Both the position numbers and the translations under genes were made by a program. From positions 372,001 to 436,000 of the forward strand of contig SIAD01000001.1 in the NCBI GenBank assembly GCA_009691915.1: DNA of 64,000 nt, written 5' to 3'. Source of the stretch: Phycisphaerales bacterium. GTDB taxonomy: Bacteria; Planctomycetota; Phycisphaerae; Phycisphaerales; SM1A02. Under the pieces are notes generated by a model. It was not told the DNA's origin. It ran no database searches and saw only the letters and a list, made by a program, of their open reading frames with translations. Below are positions 40,783 through 48,993 of this stretch, piece by piece. The first letter of the stretch is position 1, and each line of letters opens with the position of its first letter.

Positions 40783-41958
40783 CTAGGCGAACGAGGACGG
40801 GCCAGCCGTTGCGAACTCGGAGTCCTTGGCCGTAGCCCCCTCGCCAAAACCCAGCTGCACGAGGTGAGCGCGTGGGCCGTGCGCGACTTTCGCACTCTCC
40901 CTAAGCGCGTCCTTGGCGCGCGGACTCGCGTAGGTCGAGAAGATCATCGCCCTGATCGTCGCGACGAGTCCCCCGACCCCGGAGAATGTGTAGTCGACCG
41001 CGGTCGGTTCATGCCCGCAGTGCACCATGCAATTCTGGCACTTTGAGTTGCCCGACGCAAGGCCGTACTGCTCCCACGGAGTGAGGTCCATCAGTTCCTT
41101 GAAGGTGTCGAAATACCCCTCATTGAGGAGATAGCAGGGCTTCTGCCAACCGAAGAGGTTGTAGGTTGGGTTCCCCCACGGCGTGCACTCGAAGGAGCGC
41201 TTGCCCATGAGGAACTCAAGAAAGAGCGCGGACTGGTTGAACCGCCAGCGCCGGCGACCCTCATTTCGGTTGGAGAGAACCATCTCGAAGAGTTCGTGAG
41301 TTTTCTGTCGTCTCAGGAAACTCTTCTGATCGGGCGCCTTGTCGTAGGCGTACCCCGGGCTCACCATCATTCCCTCAACCCCAAGATCCATCATCTGATC
41401 GAAGAACTCTCGCACCGCAACAGGGTCTGCCCCCTCAAAGAGCGTGGTATTGGTGGTCACACGGAATCCCCGTTTGACGGCGAGCGTGATCCCGGCGACT
41501 GCCTTCTGAAAAGTCCCCTCGCGGCAGACGGCGAAGTCGTGGTGCTCCTCGATCCCGTCCATGTGAACGCTGAAGGTGAGGTACTTGCTCGGTTCGAACC
41601 AACCCTCCTCTAACTTCTCTTTGAGGAGGAGGGCGTTGGTGCAGAGGTAGATGTACTTGCGACGCTTGACCAGTTGCCGGACGATCTCAGGCATGTCCGG
41701 ATGGAGCAGAGGCTCCCCGCCCGGGATCGACACCATCGGCGCACCGCACTCATCAACCGCACGCATGCACTCCTCGACGCTCAGATGCCGCTTGAGAATG
41801 TGGGCCGGATACTGGATCTTCCCGCACCCCGCACAGGCGAGATTGCACCTCAAGAGGGGTTCCAGCATCAAGACGAGGGGGTAGCGGCGACGCCCACGGA
41901 CCTTTTGTCCGATGACATAGGTCGCCACGGTAAACATCTGGCTGATTGGTACGGGCAT
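40783..41958 (-). CDS. hpnH: adenosyl-hopene transferase HpnH (radical SAM)
   Basis: The 391-residue radical SAM protein adds a 5'-deoxyadenosyl group to diploptene in bacteriohopanepolyol synthesis. The SAM cluster motif is CNLACAGC (Cx3Cx2C) at about residues 38-45, followed by SIPGGEPLLHP, FSVHMDGIEEHHD and the C-terminal CxNC-rich segment CQNCMVHCGHEPTAV typical of HpnH. A GAAGGA Shine-Dalgarno precedes the ATG, so the gene has a leader. No other hopanoid gene (shc, hpnG) is in the window. Confidence 0.9.
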   Translation of the reverse strand: MPVPISQMFTVATYVIGQKVRGRRRYPLVLMLEPLLRCNLACAGCGKIQYPAHILKRHLSVEECMRAVDECGAPMVSIPGGEPLLHPDMPEIVRQLVKRRKYIYLCTNALLLKEKLEEGWFEPSKYLTFSVHMDGIEEHHDFAVCREGTFQKAVAGITLAVKRGFRVTTNTTLFEGADPVAVREFFDQMMDLGVEGMMVSPGYAYDKAPDQKSFLRRQKTHELFEMVLSNRNEGRRRWRFNQSALFLEFLMGKRSFECTPWGNPTYNLFGWQKPCYLLNEGYFDTFKELMDLTPWEQYGLASGNSKCQNCMVHCGHEPTAVDYTFSGVGGLVATIRAMIFSTYASPRAKDALRESAKVAHGPRAHLVQLGFGEGATAKDSEFATAGPSSFA

Positions 41959-41959
41959 A

Positions 41960-42166
41960 TTCCTTCGAACTCAGGCTGAAGTCTGATCGTAGCAGCGGCG
42001 TGCATGGGTGCGAAGCATCAGCCGCGATCGTCAGGGAGCCACTGACGGCCCTCGTCGCGCACTCGGTCCTATCGCTGGCGAGGGCGACGGCCCTTGGCTC
42101 GGGAATCACGGCGTGGGAAGAGACGCGCCGCAAGGTGGATCGCACGCCACCAACTCGCCGCTCGGG
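41960..42166. other. intergenic region between divergent hpnH and the sigma factor gene
   Basis: About 200 bases without a gene. It holds GCCCTCG and CGAGGGC in inverted order (near 42047-42086), which could form a 7-bp stem, and the sigma factor -10 at its right end. No clear -35 or known regulatory RNA is seen. Confidence 0.35.
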
Positions 42167-42172
42167 TAGCCT
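42167..42172 (+). promoter_or_regulatory. -10 element of the ECF sigma factor gene (leaderless type)
   Basis: TAGCCT ends 7 bases before the ATG at 42180. Confidence 0.55.
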
Positions 42173-42179
42173 CAATTCG

Positions 42180-42839
42180 ATGCCTTCGTCACGAGCCGAC
42201 GACGCTCGAACCGACGAGTCCCTGCTTGAAGCGCACCTCGGGGGAGATCCGGGCGCACTTGAGTCGCTGATTCGTCGCTATCGGAACGAACTGCATGGAT
42301 TTCTGACGCGATTTCTTGGCTCCTCCGCGGCCGCCGACGATGTCTTTCAGGAGACCTTTCTTCAGGTGCATCTGGCGGGAGCGACCTTCGACGCCACGAG
42401 ATCCTTCAAGCCTTGGCTCTTCACGATCGCCGCCAACAAGGCGCGCGACTTCCACCGCAAGCGCAAGCGGCGCGCGATGGCGAGTCTCGAAGCTCCGCTG
42501 GGAGGAAGCAGCGAGTCGGGGAGCCTTGTCGATCTGCTGCCCTCAGACCAACCCGCGCCGTCGGCGTCGAGCGAACGAGCGGACCAGCAGGTCGAGGTCA
42601 AGCGCGCGCTCGACGCCCTGCCCCATCATCAGCGCGAGATCATCCTTCTGGGATATTTCCAGCGGCTCAGTTACCAGCAGATTGCGGAGATGCTCGACAT
42701 CCCGCTCGGGACCGTCAAGAGCCGAATGCACGCGGCCGTCGCCCTCTTCTCGCAGCGCTGGGGAGACGCGCACAGCGAGGAAGGGGCGCCGTCCGCCTCG
42801 CAACGACAGAGCAACAAGGGCGCAACGAGGAATCCATGA
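42180..42839 (+). CDS. ECF-type RNA polymerase sigma factor
   Basis: The 219-residue protein has sigma region 2 (LESLIRRYRNELHGFLTRFLGSSAAADDVFQETFLQVH, about residues 27-65) and region 4 (ALDALPHHQREIILLGYFQRLSYQQIAEMLDIPLGTVKSRMHAAVALF, about 141-188), separated by a basic and then acidic linker. It is preceded by its own -10 hexamer. The stop overlaps the start of the next gene by ATGA, the usual arrangement for a sigma factor and its anti-sigma partner. The regulon cannot be inferred. Confidence 0.92.
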   Translation: MPSSRADDARTDESLLEAHLGGDPGALESLIRRYRNELHGFLTRFLGSSAAADDVFQETFLQVHLAGATFDATRSFKPWLFTIAANKARDFHRKRKRRAMASLEAPLGGSSESGSLVDLLPSDQPAPSASSERADQQVEVKRALDALPHHQREIILLGYFQRLSYQQIAEMLDIPLGTVKSRMHAAVALFSQRWGDAHSEEGAPSASQRQSNKGATRNP

Positions 42840-43768
42840 ATCAATCCGAGACACACGACATTCATCCTGACGACGCCGAGGCCCTTGACTTCCTCGTTGA
42901 GAGCGGCTTCGATTCGGCATCGATTGAGCGCATGCCGGAGCGGCTGAGGCCGAGGGCACGGCGGCTCCTTGAGTCGCTCAGGAGGATCGACTCCTATCCC
43001 GCTTCAGCCCCGTCCGACACGCTGATCGATGCGACTCTGGCGATCGTTGCTCAGGAGGAGCACCGACGCTCGCAACGCTTCCGCCTCGATGGTCGATCCG
43101 GACGGCGATGGAATCTTCCCAACGCAGTCGCGGTAGCGGCAGTCTTCCTCGTCGGCATCGGAGTCCTGTATCCGGTCGCCAATGAAGTGCGCTCGACGAA
43201 TTCACAAGCGATGTGCGCGAGCGGCCTACGGGGACTTGGAGGCGGGTTCTCCGCCTACGCCGCCGACCACATGGGATCGATGCCGCAGATGGCATCGCTC
43301 GCTGGACCTCTCCTCGGCGGCCCGGGGGCGACGAAAGTCGACTCGGGAATCCTGGCCAACGCGCGGCACCTCGAGATGCTCGCGAGCGGCGGGTACTGCG
43401 ATGCCGGCTGCACGAAGTGCAACGGCGCCCGCGCGCTGTCGTACCGGGTGCCGATGCATGCGCGACACACCCAATTGGCATCGCTGCCGCGAAGCCCGAT
43501 CGCCGGAGACTCAAACCCGGTTCAGCCGCTGATTCAGCGTGGGGGCACACTGCTCAGCGCCGACATGCGAAGTCAGAACCACGGTCAGCGAGGGCAGAAT
43601 CTTCTGTACTCAGACGGCAGTACGGCGTGGACAATCAGTCCGGTGATCCGCGCAGGATCGGGAGGACCGGAGGACAACATTTGGGTAATCCAGGGTCGCC
43701 GAGATGGTTCTTCCGTTGACTTCAGTCAGCCCTCCGGCGAACTCTGGGATATTTTCCTGGCCAACTGA
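42836..43768 (+). CDS. membrane partner of the ECF sigma factor with H-x-DG prepilin-like domain
   Basis: The 310-residue product has a cytoplasmic N-terminal helical region (1-92), one membrane helix (about 95-116) and a large exported part. The overlap with the sigma gene implies an anti-sigma role. The outer part has ADHMGSMPQM and, near its end, NHGQRGQNLLYSDGST, which resembles the planctomycete H-x9-DG motif of DUF1559/prepilin-like proteins, though with ten residues between His and Asp. No RsrA zinc motif is seen, so the contact to the sigma factor must lie in the helical N-terminus. Confidence 0.65.
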   Translation: MNQSETHDIHPDDAEALDFLVESGFDSASIERMPERLRPRARRLLESLRRIDSYPASAPSDTLIDATLAIVAQEEHRRSQRFRLDGRSGRRWNLPNAVAVAAVFLVGIGVLYPVANEVRSTNSQAMCASGLRGLGGGFSAYAADHMGSMPQMASLAGPLLGGPGATKVDSGILANARHLEMLASGGYCDAGCTKCNGARALSYRVPMHARHTQLASLPRSPIAGDSNPVQPLIQRGGTLLSADMRSQNHGQRGQNLLYSDGSTAWTISPVIRAGSGGPEDNIWVIQGRRDGSSVDFSQPSGELWDIFLAN

Positions 43769-43780
43769 CCGACCATTGGC

Positions 43781-43809
43781 TTGCGCAGGCCCTGCCGGGG
43801 ATGTAGCCT
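43781..43809 (+). promoter_or_regulatory. promoter of rpmI-rplT
   Basis: TTGCGC (43781-43786), 17-base spacer, TAGCCT (43804-43809). It predicts a start near 43816 and a leader of about 19 bases with GAAGGA before the ATG at 43835. Confidence 0.6.
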
Positions 43810-43834
43810 TCGCCCCCCACCCGAGAAGGATGTC

Positions 43835-44101
43835 ATGCCCAAGCAGAAGACCCACAAAGGCCTCGCCAAGCGAGTCAAGGTGACCAAGACCGGCAAAGTC
43901 CGGTTCTACTCTCCAAACAGCCGCCACCTCAAGAGCAACAAGCGTGGCATCACGGTGCAGTCCTATCGGAAGGGTCGTTTCGCTCGAAGCGGCGACACAA
44001 AGATGTACGGCAAGCTCCTCCATCGCGGACTGCTCTCGCAGCAGCAGCATGAGGCGCTCCGCTCGGCAGATGCCGAGACCACTCCAGCCGCAAAGGGCTG
44101 A
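43835..44101 (+). CDS. rpmI: ribosomal protein bL35, long form
   Basis: The 88-residue product begins MPKQKTHKGLAKRVKVTKTGKVRF, the bL35 signature, and continues with a normal core, but carries a C-terminal extension of about 20 residues (QQQHEALRSADAETTPAAKG) beyond the usual 64-66. The canonical neighbour infC is absent here; the operon starts with rpmI. The leader has a GAAGGA Shine-Dalgarno. Confidence 0.93.
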   Translation: MPKQKTHKGLAKRVKVTKTGKVRFYSPNSRHLKSNKRGITVQSYRKGRFARSGDTKMYGKLLHRGLLSQQQHEALRSADAETTPAAKG

Positions 44102-44117
44102 TTCACGCACTGCTCGT

Positions 44118-44176
44118 CGGGCCTGAAAGCCCGTCCTAGTCGGACGGCCCCGCCGAGCGATCCCCGCCACACGGGG
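44118..44176 (+). promoter_or_regulatory. stem-loop cluster between rpmI and rplT
   Basis: Three stems are visible: CGGGC/GCCCG (44118-44122 with 44129-44133), CCGTCC/GGACGG (44131-44136 with 44142-44147) and TCCCCG/CGGGGA (44161-44166 with 44172-44177). The first two share bases 44131-44133 and cannot form together, as expected of a switch. The rplT Shine-Dalgarno (AAGGAG) follows. L20 autoregulation by binding mRNA is known in other bacteria. Confidence 0.45.
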
Positions 44177-44192
44177 AGTCAAGGAGTCTCAC

Positions 44193-44564
44193 ATGGCACG
44201 CGCACGCAAAGGCGCCGCACGAACGCAAGCCCGCCGCAAACTGCTCCGCGAAGCGCGCGGCTACTTCGGCACAAAGAGCCGTCTCAAGCAGCAGGCCAAG
44301 GTCGCGCTCATGCGCGCGGGCCGCAACGCCTGGGCCCATCGCCGCCTTCGTCGGCGCGACTTCCGCAGTCTCTGGATCACTCGCATCACGGCGGCGTGCC
44401 GCATGCGGGGAATCCGCTACAGCCAGCTCATTCCCGCGCTGAGTTCTGCCGGCATCCTGCTCAATCGCAAGATGCTCAGTGAGATCGCCATCCACGATCC
44501 CGCCACCTTTGACGCTCTGGCCGCCCGAGTGTCGGGGGCTACGCCCGTATCGGCGTCTGCATGA
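44193..44564 (+). CDS. rplT: ribosomal protein bL20
   Basis: The 123-residue protein binds 23S rRNA early in large-subunit assembly. The basic N-terminus MARARKGAARTQARRKLLREARGYFG and the conserved AGRNAWAHRRLRRRDFRSLWITRI block are diagnostic. It is preceded by AAGGAG; the stop overlaps the next start by ATGA. Confidence 0.95.
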   Translation: MARARKGAARTQARRKLLREARGYFGTKSRLKQQAKVALMRAGRNAWAHRRLRRRDFRSLWITRITAACRMRGIRYSQLIPALSSAGILLNRKMLSEIAIHDPATFDALAARVSGATPVSASA

Positions 44565-46810
44565 CCCAACGCCTCCGTCGCGACCGCGCCTGCCACGAGC
44601 ACGCCGACGCGACTGGGAGTAGGCGACCTCGCAGTGTGTCGCATACATCGCCGCGCGGGATGGCGCTGGTCGTTTCCAAGAGCCGGCTCGGATGGCTTCT
44701 GGCGTCTGGACTCACTTTGGCGTGGGTCTTTCTCGGAGGCCGCCTGACCCTCGACGAGATTCCGCGCGGGTCGATTGCGATCATCAGGTGTGTGGGTCAT
44801 TCGATGGGACCGCTGGCGTGGATGCTGAGCGCGTTCGGCTTCGGTCTCGCCCTTGTGCGCGGCCTCGGCCTTTCGCGTGCGCTTGGGATCTCCGCCATTC
44901 CACATTCCGTCACCCTCGCCATCGGATGCGCGTTGATGCTTCTCATCGATGTCATCGCGGGAACCATGGGAGTGTTCGGCATTGGTGGCGGACAGCTTCC
45001 GGCGGCCGCGCTGATCGTCGTCGGATTCATCGGACTGTGGCGGAACTTCGAAGCGCCATGGCTTGCTCGCGCAAGTCCGGAACCGCGTGCGCCATCGTCG
45101 GCCCCGTGGCTCGCATGGACGATGGCGCCAGCTATCGCGGCACTCCTGCTCGCGGCGACAAGCGCCCCTGGATGGCTCTGGTCGACCGAGTTCGGGGGCT
45201 ACGACGCACTCTCCTATCACCTTCAACTCCCTCGAGAGTGGCTCGCGCGTGGGGCGATTGCCACACTCGACTACAACGCCTACTCGTCGTTCCCGTCATT
45301 CATGGAGGCGGCCTACCTCCACATAATGGCACTGCGCGGCTCAGCGCACGGAGCGGCACTCGATGCGCAGATTCTCCACTCGCTGATGGCTCTCGCGGCG
45401 GCATCGATGACAGGGACGCTTGCGGCATCGATAGTCACCCGCAGTCGCCGCGGAGTTGGCGAAGATCGCACGCGGGACGAGCCGACGCCGTCGACCGTGG
45501 CGTGGTGCGCGGCGGCCATCTTTCTCGGAACGCCATGGGTGATCGTGACAGGCTCGCTGGCCTACAACGAGATGCCGATGGCGCTCATGCTGGGCGCACT
45601 CCTCTGGCTTGCTCTAGGCAGCGCGACCGCCGACCTGCAAAGGCTGCGTGTGTGGGCGGCGTTCGCGCTCCTTGGAGCGGCTGCGATCGGCGCAAAGCTC
45701 TCGGCGGCGGTTCTCGTCGTCGCTCCGGCGGGAGTGCTCTTAGGCCTTTGCGTGTTGCGGGTTCCGACTGCCACAGGTAACCCGCGAACACCGTTGGCGC
45801 GCTGCACGAGATTGACGCTCCTGGCCATCGCGGCCTTTCTCTTGATCGCGCTCCTTCTCGCCCCGTGGTGGATCCGCGGAGCGCTAGCCAACGGAAGCCC
45901 GTTCTTTCCGCTGTTTGGAGATGGCGGTCTCTCTCCTGAGCGCGCGGCGGTCTTCCATGAGGCCCACGGACCCGGACCGATGTCATCGTGGTGGGCGGCA
46001 CTTCGCGATCAGTACCTCTTGGCCGGAATTGTCGGAGAGGGACCTCTTGGCGAACCGTGGCGACCGTTCTGGTCGGTGCTTCCATGGATCGGAGGCGCGT
46101 GTGGACTCTTGCTGATCGCGTCGAAACCAACTCGCACACCTGCGGCAATGCTCCTGCTCCTCGTTGGTCTGCAAGTCATCGCCTGGCTCCTCCTGACCCA
46201 TGCCAAGGGGCGCTTTCTTCTTCCGACTGCAGTGCCACTCGCGGTCCTCCCTGCTCTCGTGCTCGGATCTCTCGCTCGACAACGGTTGCTCGGCAAGGCG
46301 GCACTCGCAGCCCTCCTCGCGCTCTGGTCGCTTCAGGGGTTTCTGTGCTTTGCAAGCGACGGCCCGACCATCGACGGAAAGGGATCCCCGGCCGCGGGGA
46401 TCGGGCTCGAAGTCGTCCTCATGGGAGAGGTCCGTGACACGGGTTTGCCCAGCGAACTGGCACGGCTGCCTTCGGGGTCCAGAGTTGCAACGCTCGGAGC
46501 CGCGGCGGTCTTCTGGTGGCCGATGATTCCCGGATACTCAACCGTCTGGAACCAAGGGCCGGTCACGCGGGCGATCCATCAGGGAGAGGGAGACGGTGTG
46601 GCATCGGTCGCGGCGCTGCGACGGGAGGGATGGACTCATGTCATCATTGATCGCACGATGCTCGCGGTCTGGCAGCGCTCCGCGTGGCTCGATCCCCAAT
46701 TGACTCCGGCACGGGTCGACTCCCTCGCCTCGGCACTCACCCCAATTGGGCGCTACGGCTCGGTTGAGCTCTACGCTGTGTCCTCGCCAGAGAAAGTGGA
46801 TCTCCCGTGA
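44561..46810 (+). CDS. large polytopic membrane protein, GT-C glycosyltransferase-like
   Basis: The 749-residue product has more than ten membrane segments. Near residues 205-245 the sequence TEFGGYDALSYHLQLPREWLARG, with an acidic residue in the first outer loop, resembles the catalytic loop of GT-C enzymes such as ArnT and PMT that transfer sugars from polyprenyl phosphate. A soluble C-terminal domain follows (after about residue 600). Start ATG 44561 overlaps the rplT stop; ATG 44660 is another option. The gene is coupled to a PpiC lipoprotein by GTGA, which suggests a role in envelope biogenesis, but the acceptor is unknown. Confidence 0.65.
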   Translation: MTQRLRRDRACHEHADATGSRRPRSVSHTSPRGMALVVSKSRLGWLLASGLTLAWVFLGGRLTLDEIPRGSIAIIRCVGHSMGPLAWMLSAFGFGLALVRGLGLSRALGISAIPHSVTLAIGCALMLLIDVIAGTMGVFGIGGGQLPAAALIVVGFIGLWRNFEAPWLARASPEPRAPSSAPWLAWTMAPAIAALLLAATSAPGWLWSTEFGGYDALSYHLQLPREWLARGAIATLDYNAYSSFPSFMEAAYLHIMALRGSAHGAALDAQILHSLMALAAASMTGTLAASIVTRSRRGVGEDRTRDEPTPSTVAWCAAAIFLGTPWVIVTGSLAYNEMPMALMLGALLWLALGSATADLQRLRVWAAFALLGAAAIGAKLSAAVLVVAPAGVLLGLCVLRVPTATGNPRTPLARCTRLTLLAIAAFLLIALLLAPWWIRGALANGSPFFPLFGDGGLSPERAAVFHEAHGPGPMSSWWAALRDQYLLAGIVGEGPLGEPWRPFWSVLPWIGGACGLLLIASKPTRTPAAMLLLLVGLQVIAWLLLTHAKGRFLLPTAVPLAVLPALVLGSLARQRLLGKAALAALLALWSLQGFLCFASDGPTIDGKGSPAAGIGLEVVLMGEVRDTGLPSELARLPSGSRVATLGAAAVFWWPMIPGYSTVWNQGPVTRAIHQGEGDGVASVAALRREGWTHVIIDRTMLAVWQRSAWLDPQLTPARVDSLASALTPIGRYGSVELYAVSSPEKVDLP

Positions 46811-47805
46811 ACGCCACGAACGACTCCTGCAACTCCGTACGGTGGATCCCCTGCGTACTGCTGGCGTTGCTGGCGGCGTGTGCAGGCACGAATCACCCGA
46901 ACCATGTGGGAACCAGGCCCCCGACTTCCGTCGCGACTTCGGCGGACCGCGCTGATCAGAAGACCCCACAACGACCGGCGGCGATCTACGAAGGGACTTC
47001 GATCTCGCGGGAGGATCTCAGGCCACGCCTCATGGAGATGTCCGGCGGTCAGATCCTCGATGAACTCATACTCGAACATGAACTGGCGCAGGCGCTCGCG
47101 GCGCACGCCATCGTGATCAGCCCCGCGGCGATTCACGCCGAGGAGGAAACTGCGCTCGAGGCACTCTCGGCGGACCCCTCACGACGAGAGCAACTGCTTC
47201 ACTCGCTGCGGGCGGCGCAGGGACTCGGGCCGACTCGGTGGCAAGCGCTGCTTTTTCGCAATGCGGCGCTGCGGGCGCTGGCGCGAGAGGCGAGCGAGAT
47301 CTCCGAGGAGAACATCAGGCAGGCGTACGACTCGTTGCACGGCCCGAGGCGTTCCTGTCGCCTGATCGTGGTCGCGGACCTCGCTGCGGCCGAGAGGGTG
47401 CAAGCGCGGCTCGATTCGGGAGAGAGTTTCTCGGAGGTGGCAGCGATGGCATCGACCGACTCCAGTGCTTCTCGCGGCGGACTTCTCGCGCCGATTGCGC
47501 GTCTCGATCCCTCCTACCCGCCAGCCGTTCGTGAGATGCTCTTCGCTCTGGCTCCTGGGGGTCGCTCCGAGTTTCTTCTTCTTGAGAACGGCTACGCCAT
47601 CATCGAGATGCGCTCGGAAGTTGCCGGCAATGGGGCCGACCCTGCGACAGTTCGCGCCGAGTGCGAGAGGGTGGCGCGGCGCGCGCAGGAACGGGTGGAG
47701 ATGGACCGTATCGCGCGCGGACTTCTGCGCGGCGTGAACGCGACCATCTTCGACCGCAGCCTTGACGAGTCGTGGAAGCGGCAGCTTGAGTCGCACCGCG
47801 AGTGA
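46807..47805 (+). CDS. PpiC-type peptidyl-prolyl isomerase lipoprotein
   Basis: The 332-residue protein has a signal with a lipobox LAACAG (Cys at about residue 22) and a single parvulin domain: RRSCRLIVVADLAAAERVQARLDSGESFSEVAAMASTDSSASRGGLLAPIARL, with the characteristic ending FALAPGGRSEFLLLENGYAIIEM. A SurA-like N-terminal helical region precedes it. It would assist folding of exported proteins. GTG 46807 overlaps the previous stop. Confidence 0.85.
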   Translation: MNATNDSCNSVRWIPCVLLALLAACAGTNHPNHVGTRPPTSVATSADRADQKTPQRPAAIYEGTSISREDLRPRLMEMSGGQILDELILEHELAQALAAHAIVISPAAIHAEEETALEALSADPSRREQLLHSLRAAQGLGPTRWQALLFRNAALRALAREASEISEENIRQAYDSLHGPRRSCRLIVVADLAAAERVQARLDSGESFSEVAAMASTDSSASRGGLLAPIARLDPSYPPAVREMLFALAPGGRSEFLLLENGYAIIEMRSEVAGNGADPATVRAECERVARRAQERVEMDRIARGLLRGVNATIFDRSLDESWKRQLESHRE

Positions 47806-47818
47806 TCGCCTCCACGCG

Positions 47819-47843
47819 CTAGTGCGTGGGACCAGCGCACTAG
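47819..47843. terminator. bidirectional hairpin that includes the lptG stop codon
   Basis: CTAGTGCG (47819-47826) and CGCACTAG (47836-47843) form a perfect 8-bp stem with a 9-base loop between two convergent genes; the lptG stop (minus strand, 47842-47840) is inside the stem. CCACGC/GCGTGG (47813-47818? with 47824-47829) is an alternative that shares bases and competes. No T-tract. Confidence 0.4.
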
Positions 47844-48979
47844 GACTTCATAGACGCGAAGCGCCACGCCGCCAGCGGCAAGAGGCAGGCGACCGGCAGG
47901 ATGACGCCGACCGTCGGCGGGATTCGCTCCAGAGGAACCGCAAGGAGCACCATCGAGGACAGAAGCAAAGGCAACCCGACCGCAGCGCACCGGACACTCT
48001 GGGCCAGGAGGTTGGCGGGCTCACGGAGCGCGAAGAACGGAATCGAGATCACCAACATGCAGGTGGCGACCGCCAGCGCACTGAAGCGGCCGACCGCAAA
48101 GCGCCGCAGCGCGCCAGGCTCAACCGCGCTCCCCTCTGCGAGCTCGGCGATTTCCCTAAGCGAGAGCATCTGCGCATAGAGGGCGTGATGGCGAAGCTGA
48201 AGTGTTCGCGGGTCGAGGTCGGATTCGAGCGTCTCGACCGGCGTATCGACAAAGACTGGAGTTCGCTCGCCGCTGGGATCGCCGCCGGGACGCTGCGGTA
48301 CTCCGCCTCGGCCCCCTGTGAGCACCCACACGCCGCGCTCCTCATCCCATGAAGCCTTCGACGCCTCGATCCGGCGGGCGACCGAGCCGTCCGGGGTGCG
48401 CTCGACGACATACACCCCGAAGAGCGATTTCGTAGCGGGGTCGTAGCGCGCCGCGTGAATGAGCCGTCCACTCGAGTCCGTCGCCAGCGGGATTCCCCAG
48501 GTCCTAGCGACGCCGTTCTGTAAGTCCGAATGGTCAACGAGCAGCCGTTCGGCAAGGCGGGGAATCACGAACTCCTGGTTGGCGACCTGCAGGACGCAGA
48601 GGAGGAGCATCCCGGCAATGATCGGTGCCACGTTTCTGCGTAGTGAGAGTCCAGAGGCAAGCAGCGCCGTGAACTCGCGGTTGCGGTGCATGGCCGACGC
48701 CGTGAACCCCATCGCTCCCATGGCGACCAGCGGCATCATGTACTGATAGAACTGAAAGACTCTCGGACCATGGAACGAGAGGATCAGCGCAAGGACCTCG
48801 AAGGTCGATGCTCCGGACGACTTCGGGTCCTTCGCCTGGGCCATGCGGCTGGAGGCATCGACGAACTTGTCCCACTGGATGATGATGTCGATGGAGATCG
48901 CAAAGACGAACAGCAGGCAGAAGAGGAGGGCGAAATTCCCTAGGAATCGCAGGAAAATGTGGCGGTCGATGATTCGCAT
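47840..48979 (-). CDS. lptG: LPS export permease LptG
   Basis: The 379-residue permease has six predicted membrane segments in two groups of three with a beta-jellyroll-like periplasmic region between them, and opens MRIIDRHIFLRFLGNFALLFCLL. The first group ends with FTALLASGLSLRRNVAPI, the coupling-helix element of LptF/LptG that touches LptB. ATG 48979 is chosen over an upstream in-frame start because it lies just after the lptF stop with a 14-base spacer. With LptF and LptB it forms the inner-membrane LPS extractor. Confidence 0.85.
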   Translation of the reverse strand: MRIIDRHIFLRFLGNFALLFCLLFVFAISIDIIIQWDKFVDASSRMAQAKDPKSSGASTFEVLALILSFHGPRVFQFYQYMMPLVAMGAMGFTASAMHRNREFTALLASGLSLRRNVAPIIAGMLLLCVLQVANQEFVIPRLAERLLVDHSDLQNGVARTWGIPLATDSSGRLIHAARYDPATKSLFGVYVVERTPDGSVARRIEASKASWDEERGVWVLTGGRGGVPQRPGGDPSGERTPVFVDTPVETLESDLDPRTLQLRHHALYAQMLSLREIAELAEGSAVEPGALRRFAVGRFSALAVATCMLVISIPFFALREPANLLAQSVRCAAVGLPLLLSSMVLLAVPLERIPPTVGVILPVACLLPLAAWRFASMKS

Positions 48980-48993
48980 GGAGCCTCGTGGAG

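Noticed and set aside
41960-42166. Regulatory RNA between hpnH and the sigma factor gene
   Set aside because: Only one 7-bp inverted repeat with a long loop; not better than chance for such GC content.
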